A stretch of 64,000 bases of DNA from Nostoc sp. CHAB 5836 (GCF_020829445.1 NZ_JAIVFV010000011.1:1-64000), one strand, 5' to 3'; shown: positions 44,853-54,276, counted from the stretch's first letter. The notes: generated by a model not told the origin, from the letters alone. Numbers and translations: made by a program.

Positions 44853-45812
44853 TTAGACGAAATCAAAGCCACTGCTAAAATCTGAAATTGAAACTCCTTC
44901 AACAACCGCGATTAAGTCGTTGTTAAAAGATATCCCTGTCCCCACGGCATTATTAATAGAGATAATACCCAAGCTAAAGGTAGATTCAGGTAGTTCAATA
45001 GAGTCCTGGCTGATGTTGAAGTCAGTAATCAGGGCGTAGTCACTATTTCCACCATTATCATAGAAAATTTCATTACCTGCTCCCAGGACGAAGGTATCGC
45101 TATTAGCCCCGCCAGTTAGGGTATCGACTTCGTTAACAATCGATCCAAATCCTGGGGCAAAAGGTTCAACGCCGATCAGGCGATCGCTCCCATCACCACC
45201 CGATAAAGAGTCGTTTCCAGCTCCACCAATCAAGAAGTCCGTGCCAGTTTCACCAGTAAGAGTGTCATTTCCAACTCCAGTGCCACCAAATACGGTGTCG
45301 TTACCAGCCTCACCCTGAACAAAATCATTGTCTGCATCACCATTCAGTTGGTCGTCCCTCCCGCCACCTGATACCGTGTCATTCCCAGTACCCGCAAAAA
45401 CTCGATCATTTCCAGCGTCGCCAGAAATTAAGTCGGCGCCATCAGAGCCATTGAGGATGTCATCTCCATCATTACCATTAATGGTGTCATTCCCTGCATC
45501 ACCGAAGATGCGGTCATTGTCATTGTTACCAATGATGCGGTCATTGCCGTTCCCCCCATTGATCACGTCAACCCCATCGTCGCCATCAATGGAGTCGTTC
45601 CCAGCATCTCCAAATACTAGATCGTCGCCATCCCCAGCATCAATTGTGTCGTTTCCTTCTCCACCAACGATCAGGTCTTCGCCATCGTTACCAAAGATTT
45701 CGTCGTCACCGGCTAAGGCTAGGATAGTATCGTCATCATCGAAAGCATCAATGCGATCGCTGCCAATAGTGCCAGCAAGAAAATCGTCCTCATTTGTACC
45801 ATCAATATCCAT
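44853..45812 (-). CDS. RTX/hemolysin-type calcium-binding repeat protein
   Basis: A 319-aa protein built almost wholly of GGxGxDxLx nonapeptides (residues about 8-225: GDGDDLVFGDAGNDSIDGDDG and so on), which fold as calcium-loaded beta rolls. A C-terminal beta segment follows (TFVLGAGNEIFYDNGGNSDYALITDFNISQDSIELP), the type-I-secretion-associated unit in cyanobacteria. ATG 45,812 has AAGGA at the right distance; an upstream ATG at 45,848 adds only a basic leader. It is inserted between gifA and the glnA-side gifA fragment, so it arrived in or after that duplication. Function is probably extracellular, otherwise unknown. Confidence 0.88.
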   Translation of the reverse strand: MDIDGTNEDDFLAGTIGSDRIDAFDDDDTILALAGDDEIFGNDGEDLIVGGEGNDTIDAGDGDDLVFGDAGNDSIDGDDGVDVINGGNGNDRIIGNNDNDRIFGDAGNDTINGNDGDDILNGSDGADLISGDAGNDRVFAGTGNDTVSGGGRDDQLNGDADNDFVQGEAGNDTVFGGTGVGNDTLTGETGTDFLIGGAGNDSLSGGDGSDRLIGVEPFAPGFGSIVNEVDTLTGGANSDTFVLGAGNEIFYDNGGNSDYALITDFNISQDSIELPESTFSLGIISINNAVGTGISFNNDLIAVVEGVSISDFSSGFDFV

Positions 45813-46196
45813 GTGTTTTTTCCTTGCAACTTTCAGCAATGATTTCAAAAGGCATCAGTATTATTTAGGGCAAGGGGAACATCTAAGACAAAGTATCTGA
45901 ACTGAACACACAAATATCAGATTGTTTAAGTTATTGAGAACAATCTCAATCAAGCCCAGCCGGAAGTTGACTTTACCGAAGCAAATAACTTTGTATCAGC
46001 AGCATATTTGCTTTTAGGTAGTTTTAAACTATCTCTTAAGGTAGATGTTAATACGTAGAAAAAATACAGTAATTCTTTTATTAAAAAATATTCGATTATT
46101 AGAACTGCATGGGCTGTTGCCGGATGCGTGCTGTTTCATACCTTATGTCTCCGATTCAAGGGAAGGTAGATGCTAACACTCGGATGATTTATGAGC

Positions 46197-46342
46197 CAAT
46201 ACATTTGGGTTAAGCATTTCTTCCTTCTCTCTTCTCTTCCTTTGCGTCCAACTCTTACGAGACGCTGCGCGAATGCGGTCTTTGCGGTTCGTTAACAAAA
46301 TTGACTTTGACAAAGAGTTTTAGCCTTAACTGAACTGTATTG
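46197..46342. mobile_element. CAATAC...GTATTG element inserted in the gifA fragment
   Basis: A 146-bp element with ends CAATACATTTGGG and CTGAACTGTATTG. On its left is ATTTATGAGC (46,187-46,196) and on its right ATTTATGGGC (46,343-46,352); intact gifA has a single GATTTATGGGCC. So the insertion duplicated about 10 bp of target, with one later change. It is the clearest evidence that this repeat family moves. Confidence 0.9.
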
Positions 46343-46438
46343 ATTTATGGGCCTAGTCACGCTTCCGTGAGCTAAGTTTCAAGAGTTTTGAGGTTGATTT
46401 TTGAGTGAATATCTCAACTGACAACTCTGGAAAAAAAA

Positions 46439-46461
46439 GCCACCCTCTACTCTAGGGTGGC
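46439..46461 (-). terminator. glnA terminator hairpin
   Basis: GCCACCCT/AGGGTGGC with an A-run to its left, so leftward transcription from glnA meets the stem and then a U-run. It is 35 bp from the glnA stop codon. It duplicates the hairpin at 44,546. Confidence 0.8.
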
Positions 46462-46495
46462 AAAACTTATATACTTAGATAGATACGGTACTTAA

Positions 46496-47920
46496 TTAAG
46501 CATCGTAGTAGAGATAAAACTCGTAAGGATGAGGACGTAGCTGCAACTGCTTGACTTCGTTAGCTAACTTGTAGTCAATCCAATTTTCGATAAAGTCTTC
46601 CGTGAAGACGCCTGATTCTGTCAAGAAGGCGTGATCTTTTTCCAGTGCTTGCAACGCCAATTCTAAAGAACCTGGAGTTGAAGGAACTTTTGCCAATTCT
46701 TCTGGAGATAGTTCATAGATATTCTTATCTAAGGGTTCACCAGGATGGATTTTGTTCTTGATGCCATCGATACCAGCACAAAGCATTGCAGCAAATGCCA
46801 AGTAGGGGTTAGAAGTAGCATCTGGACAACGGAATTCTAAACGCTTGGCTTTGGGGTTAGTACCAGATAGAGGAATACGAATAGAAGCAGAACGGTTTCC
46901 TTGGGAGTAAGCCAAGTTCACTGGAGCTTCATAACCAGGTACTAAGCGTTTGTATGAGTTGGTGCTGGGGTTGGTAATTGCCAACAATGCTGGTGCGTGT
47001 TTGAGAAGACCACCAATGTAGTACAACGCCATATCGCTTAAACCAGCATACTTATCACCTGCAAACAGAGGTTGGCCGTCTCTCCAGATGGACTGGTGAC
47101 AGTGCATTCCCGAACCGTTATCGCCAAAAATTGGTTTTGGCATGAAGGTGACGGTTTTGCCGTATTTCTTAGCAACGTTCTTGATGACATATTTGTAAAT
47201 CATCAACCAGTCAGCCGCTTCGATCAACTTCCCAAATTTGAAGCCTAGTTCGCACTGACCACCAGTAGCAACTTCGTGGTGATGCTTTTCAATGGGTACA
47301 CCTAATTGTGCCATTGTCAACAGCATCTCTGTACGGATATCTTGAAAAGAATCCGTTGGTGAAACTGGGAAGTAACCTTCTTTGAAGCGTGGTTTGTAAG
47401 CCAAGTTGGGTTTGTCATCTGTACCGGCTTTACCGGAATTCCAAGCACCTTCTGCGGAGTCTAAGAAGTAATAGCCTTCGTTGGCGGTTTGGGCAAACCT
47501 AGCACTGTCAAAGATAAAGAACTCAGCTTCCGGGCCAAAGAAAGCTGTGTCACCAACACCAGTGGAAACAAGGTAATCTACTGCTTTTTGGGCAATAACG
47601 CGTGGGCAACGGTTGTACCATTCACCCGTGCGGGGTTCCTTAATACTACAAATTATACTTAGCGTTGGCACTTCCATAAATGGGTCGATCCAAGCAGTGT
47701 TGGGGTCGAGTACCATCGTCATGTCCGATTCGTTGATCGCTTTCCAACCTCGGATGCTGGAACCGTCAAAAGGTACGCCATCAGTGAATGCAGTCTCATC
47801 GATTTGGTTTTGGTACAGTGTGAGGTGCTGCCAAGTCCCTACTGTATCGATGAATTTGAGATCAATCAGCTGAATTTTTTCATCTTGAATTCTCTCCAAG
47901 ACTTCTTGTGGCGTTGTCAT
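46496..47920 (-). CDS. glnA: Glutamine synthetase type I
   Basis: GlnA makes glutamine from glutamate, ammonia and ATP and is the main ammonia-assimilating enzyme in vegetative cells and heterocysts. The 474-aa protein shows the GSI landmarks: FDGSSIRGW, the metal site [29 protein letters not shown], the ATP region [55 protein letters not shown] and [20 protein letters not shown]. The cyanobacterial enzyme is controlled by binding of Gif proteins, not adenylylation; gifA lies 2 kb away. An NtcA site is upstream at 48,047. Divergent apcF follows, as in Anabaena. Confidence 0.98.
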   Translation of the reverse strand: MTTPQEVLERIQDEKIQLIDLKFIDTVGTWQHLTLYQNQIDETAFTDGVPFDGSSIRGWKAINESDMTMVLDPNTAWIDPFMEVPTLSIICSIKEPRTGEWYNRCPRVIAQKAVDYLVSTGVGDTAFFGPEAEFFIFDSARFAQTANEGYYFLDSAEGAWNSGKAGTDDKPNLAYKPRFKEGYFPVSPTDSFQDIRTEMLLTMAQLGVPIEKHHHEVATGGQCELGFKFGKLIEAADWLMIYKYVIKNVAKKYGKTVTFMPKPIFGDNGSGMHCHQSIWRDGQPLFAGDKYAGLSDMALYYIGGLLKHAPALLAITNPSTNSYKRLVPGYEAPVNLAYSQGNRSASIRIPLSGTNPKAKRLEFRCPDATSNPYLAFAAMLCAGIDGIKNKIHPGEPLDKNIYELSPEELAKVPSTPGSLELALQALEKDHAFLTESGVFTEDFIENWIDYKLANEVKQLQLRPHPYEFYLYYDA

Positions 47921-48046
47921 TGTTACTCCTTCTCTACCAATTTCCTAAAGTAATACCAGAATCTTCCAAAGCATCCTAACCCTGTTGATCTCAATCAAGC
48001 CGTGACACACCTGAAATATCTTAAATAGTAGACATTAGCGGATTTT

Positions 48047-48060
48047 GTAGCCTCTGTTAC
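48047..48060 (-). promoter_or_regulatory. NtcA-binding site of glnA
   Basis: On the minus strand GTAACAGAGGCTAC is a perfect GTA-N8-TAC. TACTAT or TATTTA follows 16-19 bases later as -10, giving the class-II activator arrangement. Anabaena glnA has a well-studied NtcA promoter with nearly this sequence order. It lies about 130 bp before the glnA start. Confidence 0.88.
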
Positions 48061-48277
48061 AGATATCTGGATTACAGGTTATATTAACCTTTCAGCGATC
48101 ATCTGTACAAAACTGGAAAGTTCATCACATAGGGGTCAACTTTGGCATAGAATCCTTATGTAGTGGATAGATTGTTTTTGTGCCGAATCTCTTTTAAATA
48201 GCACAAAAATTTACTGGTGCATAAATGCAGCCAAATAAATATCAAACCATAAATAGCAATGATTGGGAGAAAAAGGA

Positions 48278-48787
48278 ATGCGCGATGCGGTAACAAGTTT
48301 AATTAAGAATTATGACTTAGCTGGTCGGTATTTTGACCGGAATGCGATTGATAGCCTGAAATCTTACTTTGACAGTGGTACAGCAAGAGTACAAGCGGCG
48401 GCGGCGATAAATTCTAATGCGGCTGGACTTGTTAAGCAAGCTGCTTTGAAGTTATATGAAGAACTGCCAGAATTGATTCGTCCTGGTGGAAATTCTTATA
48501 CGACTCGTCGTTATGCAGCTTGTTTGCGGGATATGGACTACTACCTGCGCTACGCCACCTATGCGCTAGTTGCTGGGAACACAAATGTGTTGGATGAGCG
48601 TGTGCTACAAGGGCTGCGGGAAACTTACAATTCTCTAGGAGTGCCTATTGGTCCTACGGTTCGCGGTATCCAAATTCTCAAGGATATGATTAAGGAGCAA
48701 GTAGCAGCAGCAGGTGTAGTTAATACTGCTTTTGTGGATGAGCCATTTGATCACATCACACGTGAGTTGAGCGAACAGGATATTTAG
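48278..48787 (+). CDS. apcF: Allophycocyanin beta-18-type core subunit
   Basis: ApcF is a minor beta-type allophycocyanin subunit in the phycobilisome core that pairs near the linker ApcE and helps send energy to photosystem II. The 169-aa protein begins MRDAVTSLIKNYDLAGRYFDRNAIDSLKSYF and carries the chromophore-binding cysteine in TTRRYAACLRDMDYYLRYATYALVAG. ATG 48,278 (AAAAGGA before it) is preferred over an upstream TTG. Pairing with divergent glnA is conserved in Anabaena. A terminator follows at 48,830. Confidence 0.94.
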   Translation: MRDAVTSLIKNYDLAGRYFDRNAIDSLKSYFDSGTARVQAAAAINSNAAGLVKQAALKLYEELPELIRPGGNSYTTRRYAACLRDMDYYLRYATYALVAGNTNVLDERVLQGLRETYNSLGVPIGPTVRGIQILKDMIKEQVAAAGVVNTAFVDEPFDHITRELSEQDI

Positions 48788-48829
48788 ATTTTAGGTGGGC
48801 CAGGTGTCTGCCCCGACATAAACGTAAAT

Positions 48830-48870
48830 AGCGATCGCACTTTGATTTTATGGGGCGATCGCTTTTTTAT
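48830..48870 (+). terminator. apcF terminator made of HIP1 sites
   Basis: AGCGATCGC (48,830-48,838) and GCGATCGCT (48,855-48,863) pair across 16 bases, followed by TTTTTT. The stem consists of two HIP1 octamers. It lies 43 bp after the apcF stop. Confidence 0.85.
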
Positions 48871-48892
48871 CAAATTTACCAGCTATTGATAG

Positions 48893-49123
48893 CTATTGCA
48901 CCGAAATTGAACGTATCAAAATGCTCATTACCTCACCTGTATTCCCAGTTGGTAACAACGGACTCCAATCACCAATTGGGGCGTATCTCAGTTGGTGCAA
49001 AACGCGAATTGTGCTGGTAACGGCCTTGGGCGAACCAATCAGTGTATGTTTGATGGATTCTCTTTCTGGAGATGCTTGATAGTCAGTTTGAACATCTGTT
49101 AACTTTTGTAATTGTGTCATCAT
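48893..49123 (-). CDS. Small protein of unknown function
   Basis: A 76-aa protein, MMTQLQKLTDVQTDYQASPERESIKHTLIGSPKAVTSTIRVLHQLRYAPIGDWSPLLPTGNTGEVMSILIRSISVQ in outline, with GGAGATAAATAC before the start. The middle (IGSPKAVTSTIRVLHQLRYAPIGDWSP) looks like a conserved cyanobacterial small-protein motif, but I do not know its role. No membrane helix or metal motif is present. Confidence 0.6.
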   Translation of the reverse strand: MMTQLQKLTDVQTDYQASPERESIKHTLIGSPKAVTSTIRVLHQLRYAPIGDWSPLLPTGNTGEVMSILIRSISVQ

Positions 49124-49324
49124 TGTATTTATCTCCCTATATGGGGGTTTACGAAGCGTTCGCTTTTCTGATTGGTTCTGAGAGCGATCGCTTTTTTTGT
49201 TGTAGATTCCCTAGTTGAAATCTGCATCGCTTTTATAGGGATAATAACATAAGTGCATCCAAGTGCAGCACTTATTTGCTAAAATTTTAGCAACACAGTG
49301 AGGCACTATATAGGGTGTGTGAGT

Positions 49325-49579
49325 ATGGAAATATTTGAAATGCCGTCGAGGTGGAGATTAACAGTAAACTTGACAGAAGAAACACTCAAAGGACTGGAGG
49401 AATGGGCAAAAACCCAAAAACGTACTACCAGTAATCTAGCCGCAGCAATACTTACAAGCGCATTGGAGGCTTATCAAGAAGGAGTTTACACTGACCCTGC
49501 TGCTACTCTTCCTAACTTTCAACAGCAGGATACAAATAGCGACACTTCCTCGTCTAACTCCGAAGATCAAGAGGATTAG
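49325..49579 (+). CDS. Ribbon-helix-helix (CopG-type) small protein
   Basis: An 84-aa protein. Residues about 8-50 fit a ribbon-helix-helix fold: RWRLTVNLTEETLKGLEEWAKTQKRTTSNLAAAILTSALEAYQEG, with beta strand RLTVNL, helix A and helix B. Such proteins bind DNA as dimers, often as antitoxins or small regulators. The C-terminal tail is polar (SDTSSSNSEDQED). There is no toxin gene next to it; the following 160 bp hold only the xisI relic. Confidence 0.75.
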   Translation: MEIFEMPSRWRLTVNLTEETLKGLEEWAKTQKRTTSNLAAAILTSALEAYQEGVYTDPAATLPNFQQQDTNSDTSSSNSEDQED

Positions 49580-49648
49580 TCAGCTAATTCTCAATAGCAT
49601 AGGAATAAACCTAATTGTCTTTGACGAGCAACTAGAGAGGATTATCAA

Positions 49649-49741
49649 ATGGATAAGCTAGCTCGGTATCGTGAAATTATTCGTCAGTTGATATTAGAGC
49701 ATAGCTTAGAGCTTTTCTTAGTGCCATTCGTGTCACAGTAG
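49649..49741 (+). pseudogene. xisI 5' remnant
   Basis: ATG at 49,649, preceded by GAGAGG, begins MDKLARYREIIRQLILEH, which is the characteristic N-terminus of XisI proteins (normally about 110 aa). After 18 codons the sequence leaves the family (SLELFLVPFVSQ) and stops at 49,741. XisI and XisH were named for control of fdxN-element excision in heterocysts; many genomes hold numerous copies. No xisH precedes it. Confidence 0.75.
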
Positions 49742-50605
49742 TAGTTATGTTGTTCCCTTGCTCGTATCAAAGAAAGTATTTCATGAACGAGCTTCGCTTT
49801 TTCTAACTACAAAAAATTTTTCGACGACGCTGCCCACTTACCGCCTCGATTTGACAGCACCTACAAAAATAGCGATGCCTACAGCGGGCTACGCCTACGC
49901 AGCGAAGCGTCCACTGCTCTTAAGGTATTAATACCTGTAATGCTTATGGAATATAGCTTATAGCTTTACAAGCGTGCCATTCGGCTATGATACCTCTAGA
50001 AATAGAACATATTCGACCAAAATCTAAGAGGATGTTTGAAAAGTCGGCAATTGAGTAAAAAAGTTTCCAAGGCGATTCTAAAATTAAATGTTTGCCTACA
50101 TACCATTTTTTACAACAAAAAACAACACTCTTAGGTACTATTGTCAAGTATGATATTTACGTATTAATTTTATCTTTAGTAAAAATAAAGAAAATCTTAA
50201 AGTTTAGTTGAAAAATTATTAAGTAGCTAAATACTTTAATTTTTTAATTATTCTTACGTAAAAACTTTAGTTTCTACTTAGATATTCAGTAGCGTTAGAT
50301 AGTTTATTATTAAGCTACTTGATTTGTTTTAGACTTTTGCCACATTCGCCTAAATAGTTGAATGATATATGGGTTTTAATCAAAAATCCATATATTCAAA
50401 TGAATATACATAAGTAGGTCGGCGCAATTAAAGTTAACTGGCTAAGGCTGTCATTTGTCATTTGTCATTCGTCATTTGTAAGGGTTTTAAGCCTATTTAC
50501 GTTTCGTAACATATTTAGGTTTTTTCGCGCCAACTTACTTATTCAAAATGTGAAATTATTATTTCACACCTTGATTATCCTTACTTAATTTTTTGCAAGT
50601 ATCTA
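49742..50605. other. AT-rich spacer before the carotenoid cluster
   Basis: No gene is seen. A GCGGGCTACGCCTACGC repeat fragment lies near 49,883. A single MITE end, AGAGGATGTTTGAAAAGTCGGC, is at about 50,030 without a partner. The 131-bp element occupies 50,411-50,541. Base composition falls to very AT-rich from about 50,140, continuing into the following genes. Confidence 0.65.
50411..50541. repeat. 131-bp TAAGTA...TACTTA element, copy 6
   Basis: Exactly 131 bp with ends TAAGTAGGTCGGCGC and GCGCCAACTTACTTA, nearly identical to copy 4. It ends 64 bp before the CrtU-like gene, so it may lie in or replace part of its promoter. Confidence 0.88.
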
Positions 50606-52546
50606 ATGAATAAGCTATCTGATTTTTCATCTCCAGGCATATCTAGACGTAGTGCTTTGAAACTATTTGGTACTGGAATGATTGTTACTGGACTAGGTTA
50701 CTCAAGATTTTCTAAACCTAAGCCCATTGTATATCAGCAAGATATTTTAGATTTACCAAGCAACTTAAGTAAGCAAAAGAAAGTTGTTGTTGTTGGGGGT
50801 GGTTTAGCTGGACTGGCTTGCGCTTATGAGTTGAGCAAACGAGGTTTTATAGTAACATTATTGGAACGTTCTCCAAATCTCGGTGGAAAAATTGCGAGTT
50901 GGAAAGTAAAAGTGGGGAATGAAGAGTTTATGATGGAACATGGGTTTCATGGTTTCTTCCCCCAATATTACAATCTGAAAAAATTATTTGAAGAAATCAA
51001 TATTAGCAATAATTTCCGTTCTTTAGAACGCTATTCTTTATTGTTTTGCAACGATGACTATAATCCTGAAGTATTTCGTCCTAATACATCTGTCTTCCCT
51101 TGGAATATTGTTGATTTAGCAATATCATCTCCAAACAGGTTGCGATGGGGGATAAATTTAGCAAAATATAAGCACTTGCAAGTTTTTCGTGCTATCACTA
51201 GCTTTCAGCTTAATAAAACTTATCAGGAGTTTGACAACATAGCAGTTGCAGAATGGACAAAAGAAGATTTTCCGAAAGGACTGTACGACCTTTATTTTCT
51301 TCCGTTTGCAAAATCGAGTTTAAATGCTCCAGACAAATTAAGCACGGCAGAATTATTGCAGTTTTTCCATTTCTACTTTTTTGGAAATCCAGAGGGTTTA
51401 GCATTTGATGGAACCAAGTACGATATGGGGACAAGCATAGTCCAACCGATGGCGGAAGCTATTGAAGGTAATGGTGGCAAAATAGTTACAGAAGCAACTG
51501 TAAGCAATATTCATTGCCAAAGAGGAAGTATCGCGTCTTTAAGTTATCAACGCTCTTCAATTCCAACTAAAGTGCCATTTTGGGTCAAGTATAATTCAAC
51601 AATCCAAATCGGACATTTAAAATACTATGGTGCTGGTGATTCAATGTTTGCAGCATCAAATGAAGGTGAGTATGCAATATCTCTGCGTTGTACTCACCAA
51701 GGTTGTACTGTTGAAAAGCAAGAGAATGGTACTTTCCGATGCCCTTGTCATGGTGCGACTTATAACGAGCAGGGAAAAGTGATAAGTGGTCCAGCAAAAA
51801 GTGATTTGCCTCGCTTCCACATCATGCAACGAAATGGAGATGATATTCAGTTGGCAGCAGTTTTATCAGATTCATCAGCAGAAAAACATACAATTGAAGC
51901 GGACTATTACGTTCTAGCTGCTGACATTCCAGGAATTAATAATCTTTTTGAATTAATGACTGGTGAAGTAGATGAGCAGCTAAAAAATCAAGTGAATAAG
52001 TTAGCTGTTTCTGACCCATTTGCAGTAGCTCGTTTTTGGTTTGACCGTGATTTTGAGTGGAAGCACAGTGATTTTGCTTCTGTTTCTGGTTACAAACTAA
52101 CTGATAGTATTACTCTTTACCATCGCATCCAAACGCAATTTATTGATTGGTCAAAACGAACAGGTGGTAGTGTTGTTGAATTACACGCTTACTGTTACAA
52201 GGAGAAAGAGTTTCCCACTCAAAATATTTTATTAAATACTTTTGAACAAGAATTATATCAAATTGTTCCCGAATTAAGTGAAGCGAATATATTACATCGA
52301 GAGTTAGTAAACCAAAAAAACTTCTCTGGCTATCCACCTAATAGCCACAATTTTAGACCGGAAAATGTAACATCAGTTACAAACTTACTTTTTGCTGGTG
52401 ATTGGGTACGTATGCCCTTTCCTTGTGCCCTTATGGAACGAGCAGTGAGTAGTGGCTTATTAGCAGCAAATAGTATTATTCATGGAGAAAGTTTACAAAG
52501 AAGAACAATTTTATCAGTTAATCCCAATGGAATTTTAAATCTATAG
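50606..52546 (+). CDS. CrtU/CruE-like carotenoid desaturase/methyltransferase with inserted Rieske domain
   Basis: A 646-aa FAD enzyme. A Tat-type signal is visible at residues 11-35 (SRRSALKLFGTGMIVTG). The dinucleotide motif VVVGGGLAGLACAYELSKRG (60-80) and EHGFHGFFPQYYNLKKL (111-127) resemble CrtU/CruE, which turns beta-rings into aromatic phi or chi rings. Between about 335 and 410 sits a Rieske [2Fe-2S] domain: C362-T-H364, C379 and H382 as ligands, with C367 and C381 as the extra disulfide pair seen in high-potential bc1/b6f-type centres. The amine-oxidase fold then resumes, ending GDWVRMPFPCALMERAVSSGLLAAN. The carotenoid oxygenase follows 29 bp later. Tat export of a folded cofactor protein fits a lumen or periplasmic site. 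Confidence 0.8.
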   Translation: MNKLSDFSSPGISRRSALKLFGTGMIVTGLGYSRFSKPKPIVYQQDILDLPSNLSKQKKVVVVGGGLAGLACAYELSKRGFIVTLLERSPNLGGKIASWKVKVGNEEFMMEHGFHGFFPQYYNLKKLFEEINISNNFRSLERYSLLFCNDDYNPEVFRPNTSVFPWNIVDLAISSPNRLRWGINLAKYKHLQVFRAITSFQLNKTYQEFDNIAVAEWTKEDFPKGLYDLYFLPFAKSSLNAPDKLSTAELLQFFHFYFFGNPEGLAFDGTKYDMGTSIVQPMAEAIEGNGGKIVTEATVSNIHCQRGSIASLSYQRSSIPTKVPFWVKYNSTIQIGHLKYYGAGDSMFAASNEGEYAISLRCTHQGCTVEKQENGTFRCPCHGATYNEQGKVISGPAKSDLPRFHIMQRNGDDIQLAAVLSDSSAEKHTIEADYYVLAADIPGINNLFELMTGEVDEQLKNQVNKLAVSDPFAVARFWFDRDFEWKHSDFASVSGYKLTDSITLYHRIQTQFIDWSKRTGGSVVELHAYCYKEKEFPTQNILLNTFEQELYQIVPELSEANILHRELVNQKNFSGYPPNSHNFRPENVTSVTNLLFAGDWVRMPFPCALMERAVSSGLLAANSIIHGESLQRRTILSVNPNGILNL

Positions 52547-52575
52547 TTTTTTGTTTTTTTTAATTTATCAAATTT

Positions 52576-54012
52576 ATGACTACGAATGCAAAATTGTCTG
52601 AGAAAACATGGAGTAAAGCCATTGAAAGACCAGGTGTTGAATTTGGTCCAGTTCCCTTATCAATTATTTCTGGAAATATCCCTTCTGGATTACAAGGTTG
52701 TTTTTACTGTAATGGTTCAGGACGACTAGAAAGAGGAGAAAAACGAGTCGGACATTTGTTTGACGGAGATGGTGCAATTCTAAAGATTGATTTAAGCAAT
52801 GAAACTGCTAATGGTATTTATCGCTATGTAAGAACTGCTGAGTATCTTGAAGAAGAGCGGTCGGGGAAACTATCTTTTCTTGGCTATGGTACAATGCCTT
52901 CAAGTTCTATTTGGAATCGCTTTTTTAAACCAGTTAAAAACGTTGCAAATACTTCAGTTCTATTACTACCTGATAAGCTATTAGCTCTTTGGGAAGGAGG
53001 GCATCCTTACGCACTAAATTTAGAAAATCTTGACACAATTGGTATTGATAATTTATACGGATTAACTCCTAAACTTACATATTCAGCTCATCCAAAGCAA
53101 GACCCTTTAAGTAAGAGAATTTATAATTTTGGTTTGAGTTATGGCAAAAATACTTTCTTAAATATTTATTGTAGCGATTCAACTGGAAGGATAGTACAAA
53201 AATCAGCGATCAAATTAGGCGGCGCACCCATCGTTCATGATTTTGTATTAGCTGGCAAATATCTAATATTTTTAATTTCTCCAGTGCGTTTGGATATTTT
53301 GCCGTGGTTAATGAAGTTAAAAAGTTTTAGTGAAAATTTGTTATGGAAGCCAGAATTAGGAACACAAATTTTGGTTATAGACCGCGATAATCTTAATTTA
53401 ATTAGCCGTGACGTTACTGAACCTTGGTTTCAGTGGCATTTTGGAAATGGCTATTTAGATTATGACGGTTCAGTAGTATTTGATTTTGTACGCTATTCAG
53501 ACTTCAAAGTCAATCAATATTTAAGAGAAGCAGCGACCGGCTATACTCACACTCCCGCGAAAGGGGAACTGTACAACATGCGCCTCAACCCTCAAACAAG
53601 TAAAGTTATAGAAATACATTGTCTTTTCGACCGTTGTTGTGATTTTCCTACTGTAAATCCAAATCAAGTAGGACAACATTGGGATTATACTTATTTATCA
53701 GTTCTATCATCAGAAGCAAATATTGAGAAAGAAATAATTGGTGGTGAGTTAGCTCGTTTTGATTATAAAACAAACACACATAGCCTAATCTCGTTAGGAA
53801 AAAATGTTTATGGTACCCCTCCAATTTATGCACAAGATTTAAATAATCCAACTGATGCTTGGATATTAACAGTTATTTTTAATAGCAACATTGAACAGAG
53901 TGAATTTTGGATATTGGATGCTAATAATTTTAACGCAGGAGTGATTTGTCGTATTGCGTTACCAGAAATATTACCAATTGGATTTCATGGTGCTTGGAAT
54001 CCAAAGTCATGA
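52576..54012 (+). CDS. Carotenoid cleavage oxygenase (RPE65/CCD family)
   Basis: A 478-aa non-heme-iron dioxygenase of the carotenoid oxygenase family, which splits carotenoids or apocarotenoids to aldehydes or ketones. The four iron-binding histidines are present in the expected contexts: H172 (YSAHPKQD), H221 (PIVHDFVL), H288 (WFQWHFGNGY) and H471 (GFHGAW). Also seen is the GRLERGEKRVGHLFDGDGAI motif near the N-terminus. It starts 29 bp after the CrtU-like gene in the same strand, so the two are probably one transcript. The substrate and cut position cannot be read off. Confidence 0.92.
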   Translation: MTTNAKLSEKTWSKAIERPGVEFGPVPLSIISGNIPSGLQGCFYCNGSGRLERGEKRVGHLFDGDGAILKIDLSNETANGIYRYVRTAEYLEEERSGKLSFLGYGTMPSSSIWNRFFKPVKNVANTSVLLLPDKLLALWEGGHPYALNLENLDTIGIDNLYGLTPKLTYSAHPKQDPLSKRIYNFGLSYGKNTFLNIYCSDSTGRIVQKSAIKLGGAPIVHDFVLAGKYLIFLISPVRLDILPWLMKLKSFSENLLWKPELGTQILVIDRDNLNLISRDVTEPWFQWHFGNGYLDYDGSVVFDFVRYSDFKVNQYLREAATGYTHTPAKGELYNMRLNPQTSKVIEIHCLFDRCCDFPTVNPNQVGQHWDYTYLSVLSSEANIEKEIIGGELARFDYKTNTHSLISLGKNVYGTPPIYAQDLNNPTDAWILTVIFNSNIEQSEFWILDANNFNAGVICRIALPEILPIGFHGAWNPKS

Positions 54013-54276
54013 AAAGCTAAAATTACTCTTAATTCCAAGCTATTCTAATGTTTACCTACTAAGTAGAAGTCACATCATCTGATTAATTGGAAATAAATAG
54101 TAGATTTATTTATAAAATTTGTACCTTTTTGTGAAACCAATTAGTCACTGAGCAGTCTATAAAATGTTAAGCAACAAAATAATTTAATATTGTGAATTTA
54201 AGGTGCGAAAATACAAGTTAACCCTTAATTTTTAATCAAGATTGAATGTCGCGATTACTTAATTTTCTCCAATGTT

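Larger units (their letters stand above)
46140..46495 (+). pseudogene. gifA 3'-end duplicate interrupted by a repeat element
   Basis: From CCGATTCAAGGGAAGGTAGATGC the sequence matches the last third of gifA and its downstream region, including the terminator hairpin (46,439-46,461) and AGATAGATACGGTAC. The reading frame is broken by the 146-bp element at 46,197-46,342. The match begins at codon level with SPIQGKVD, so the 5' two-thirds of gifA are missing. It abuts glnA directly, which is where intact gifA stands in Anabaena. Confidence 0.9.

Noticed and set aside
45328-45900. 190-aa plus-strand frame opposite the RTX-repeat gene
   Set aside because: The Ser/Pro-rich sequence is the mirror of the GGxGxD repeats and has no independent support.
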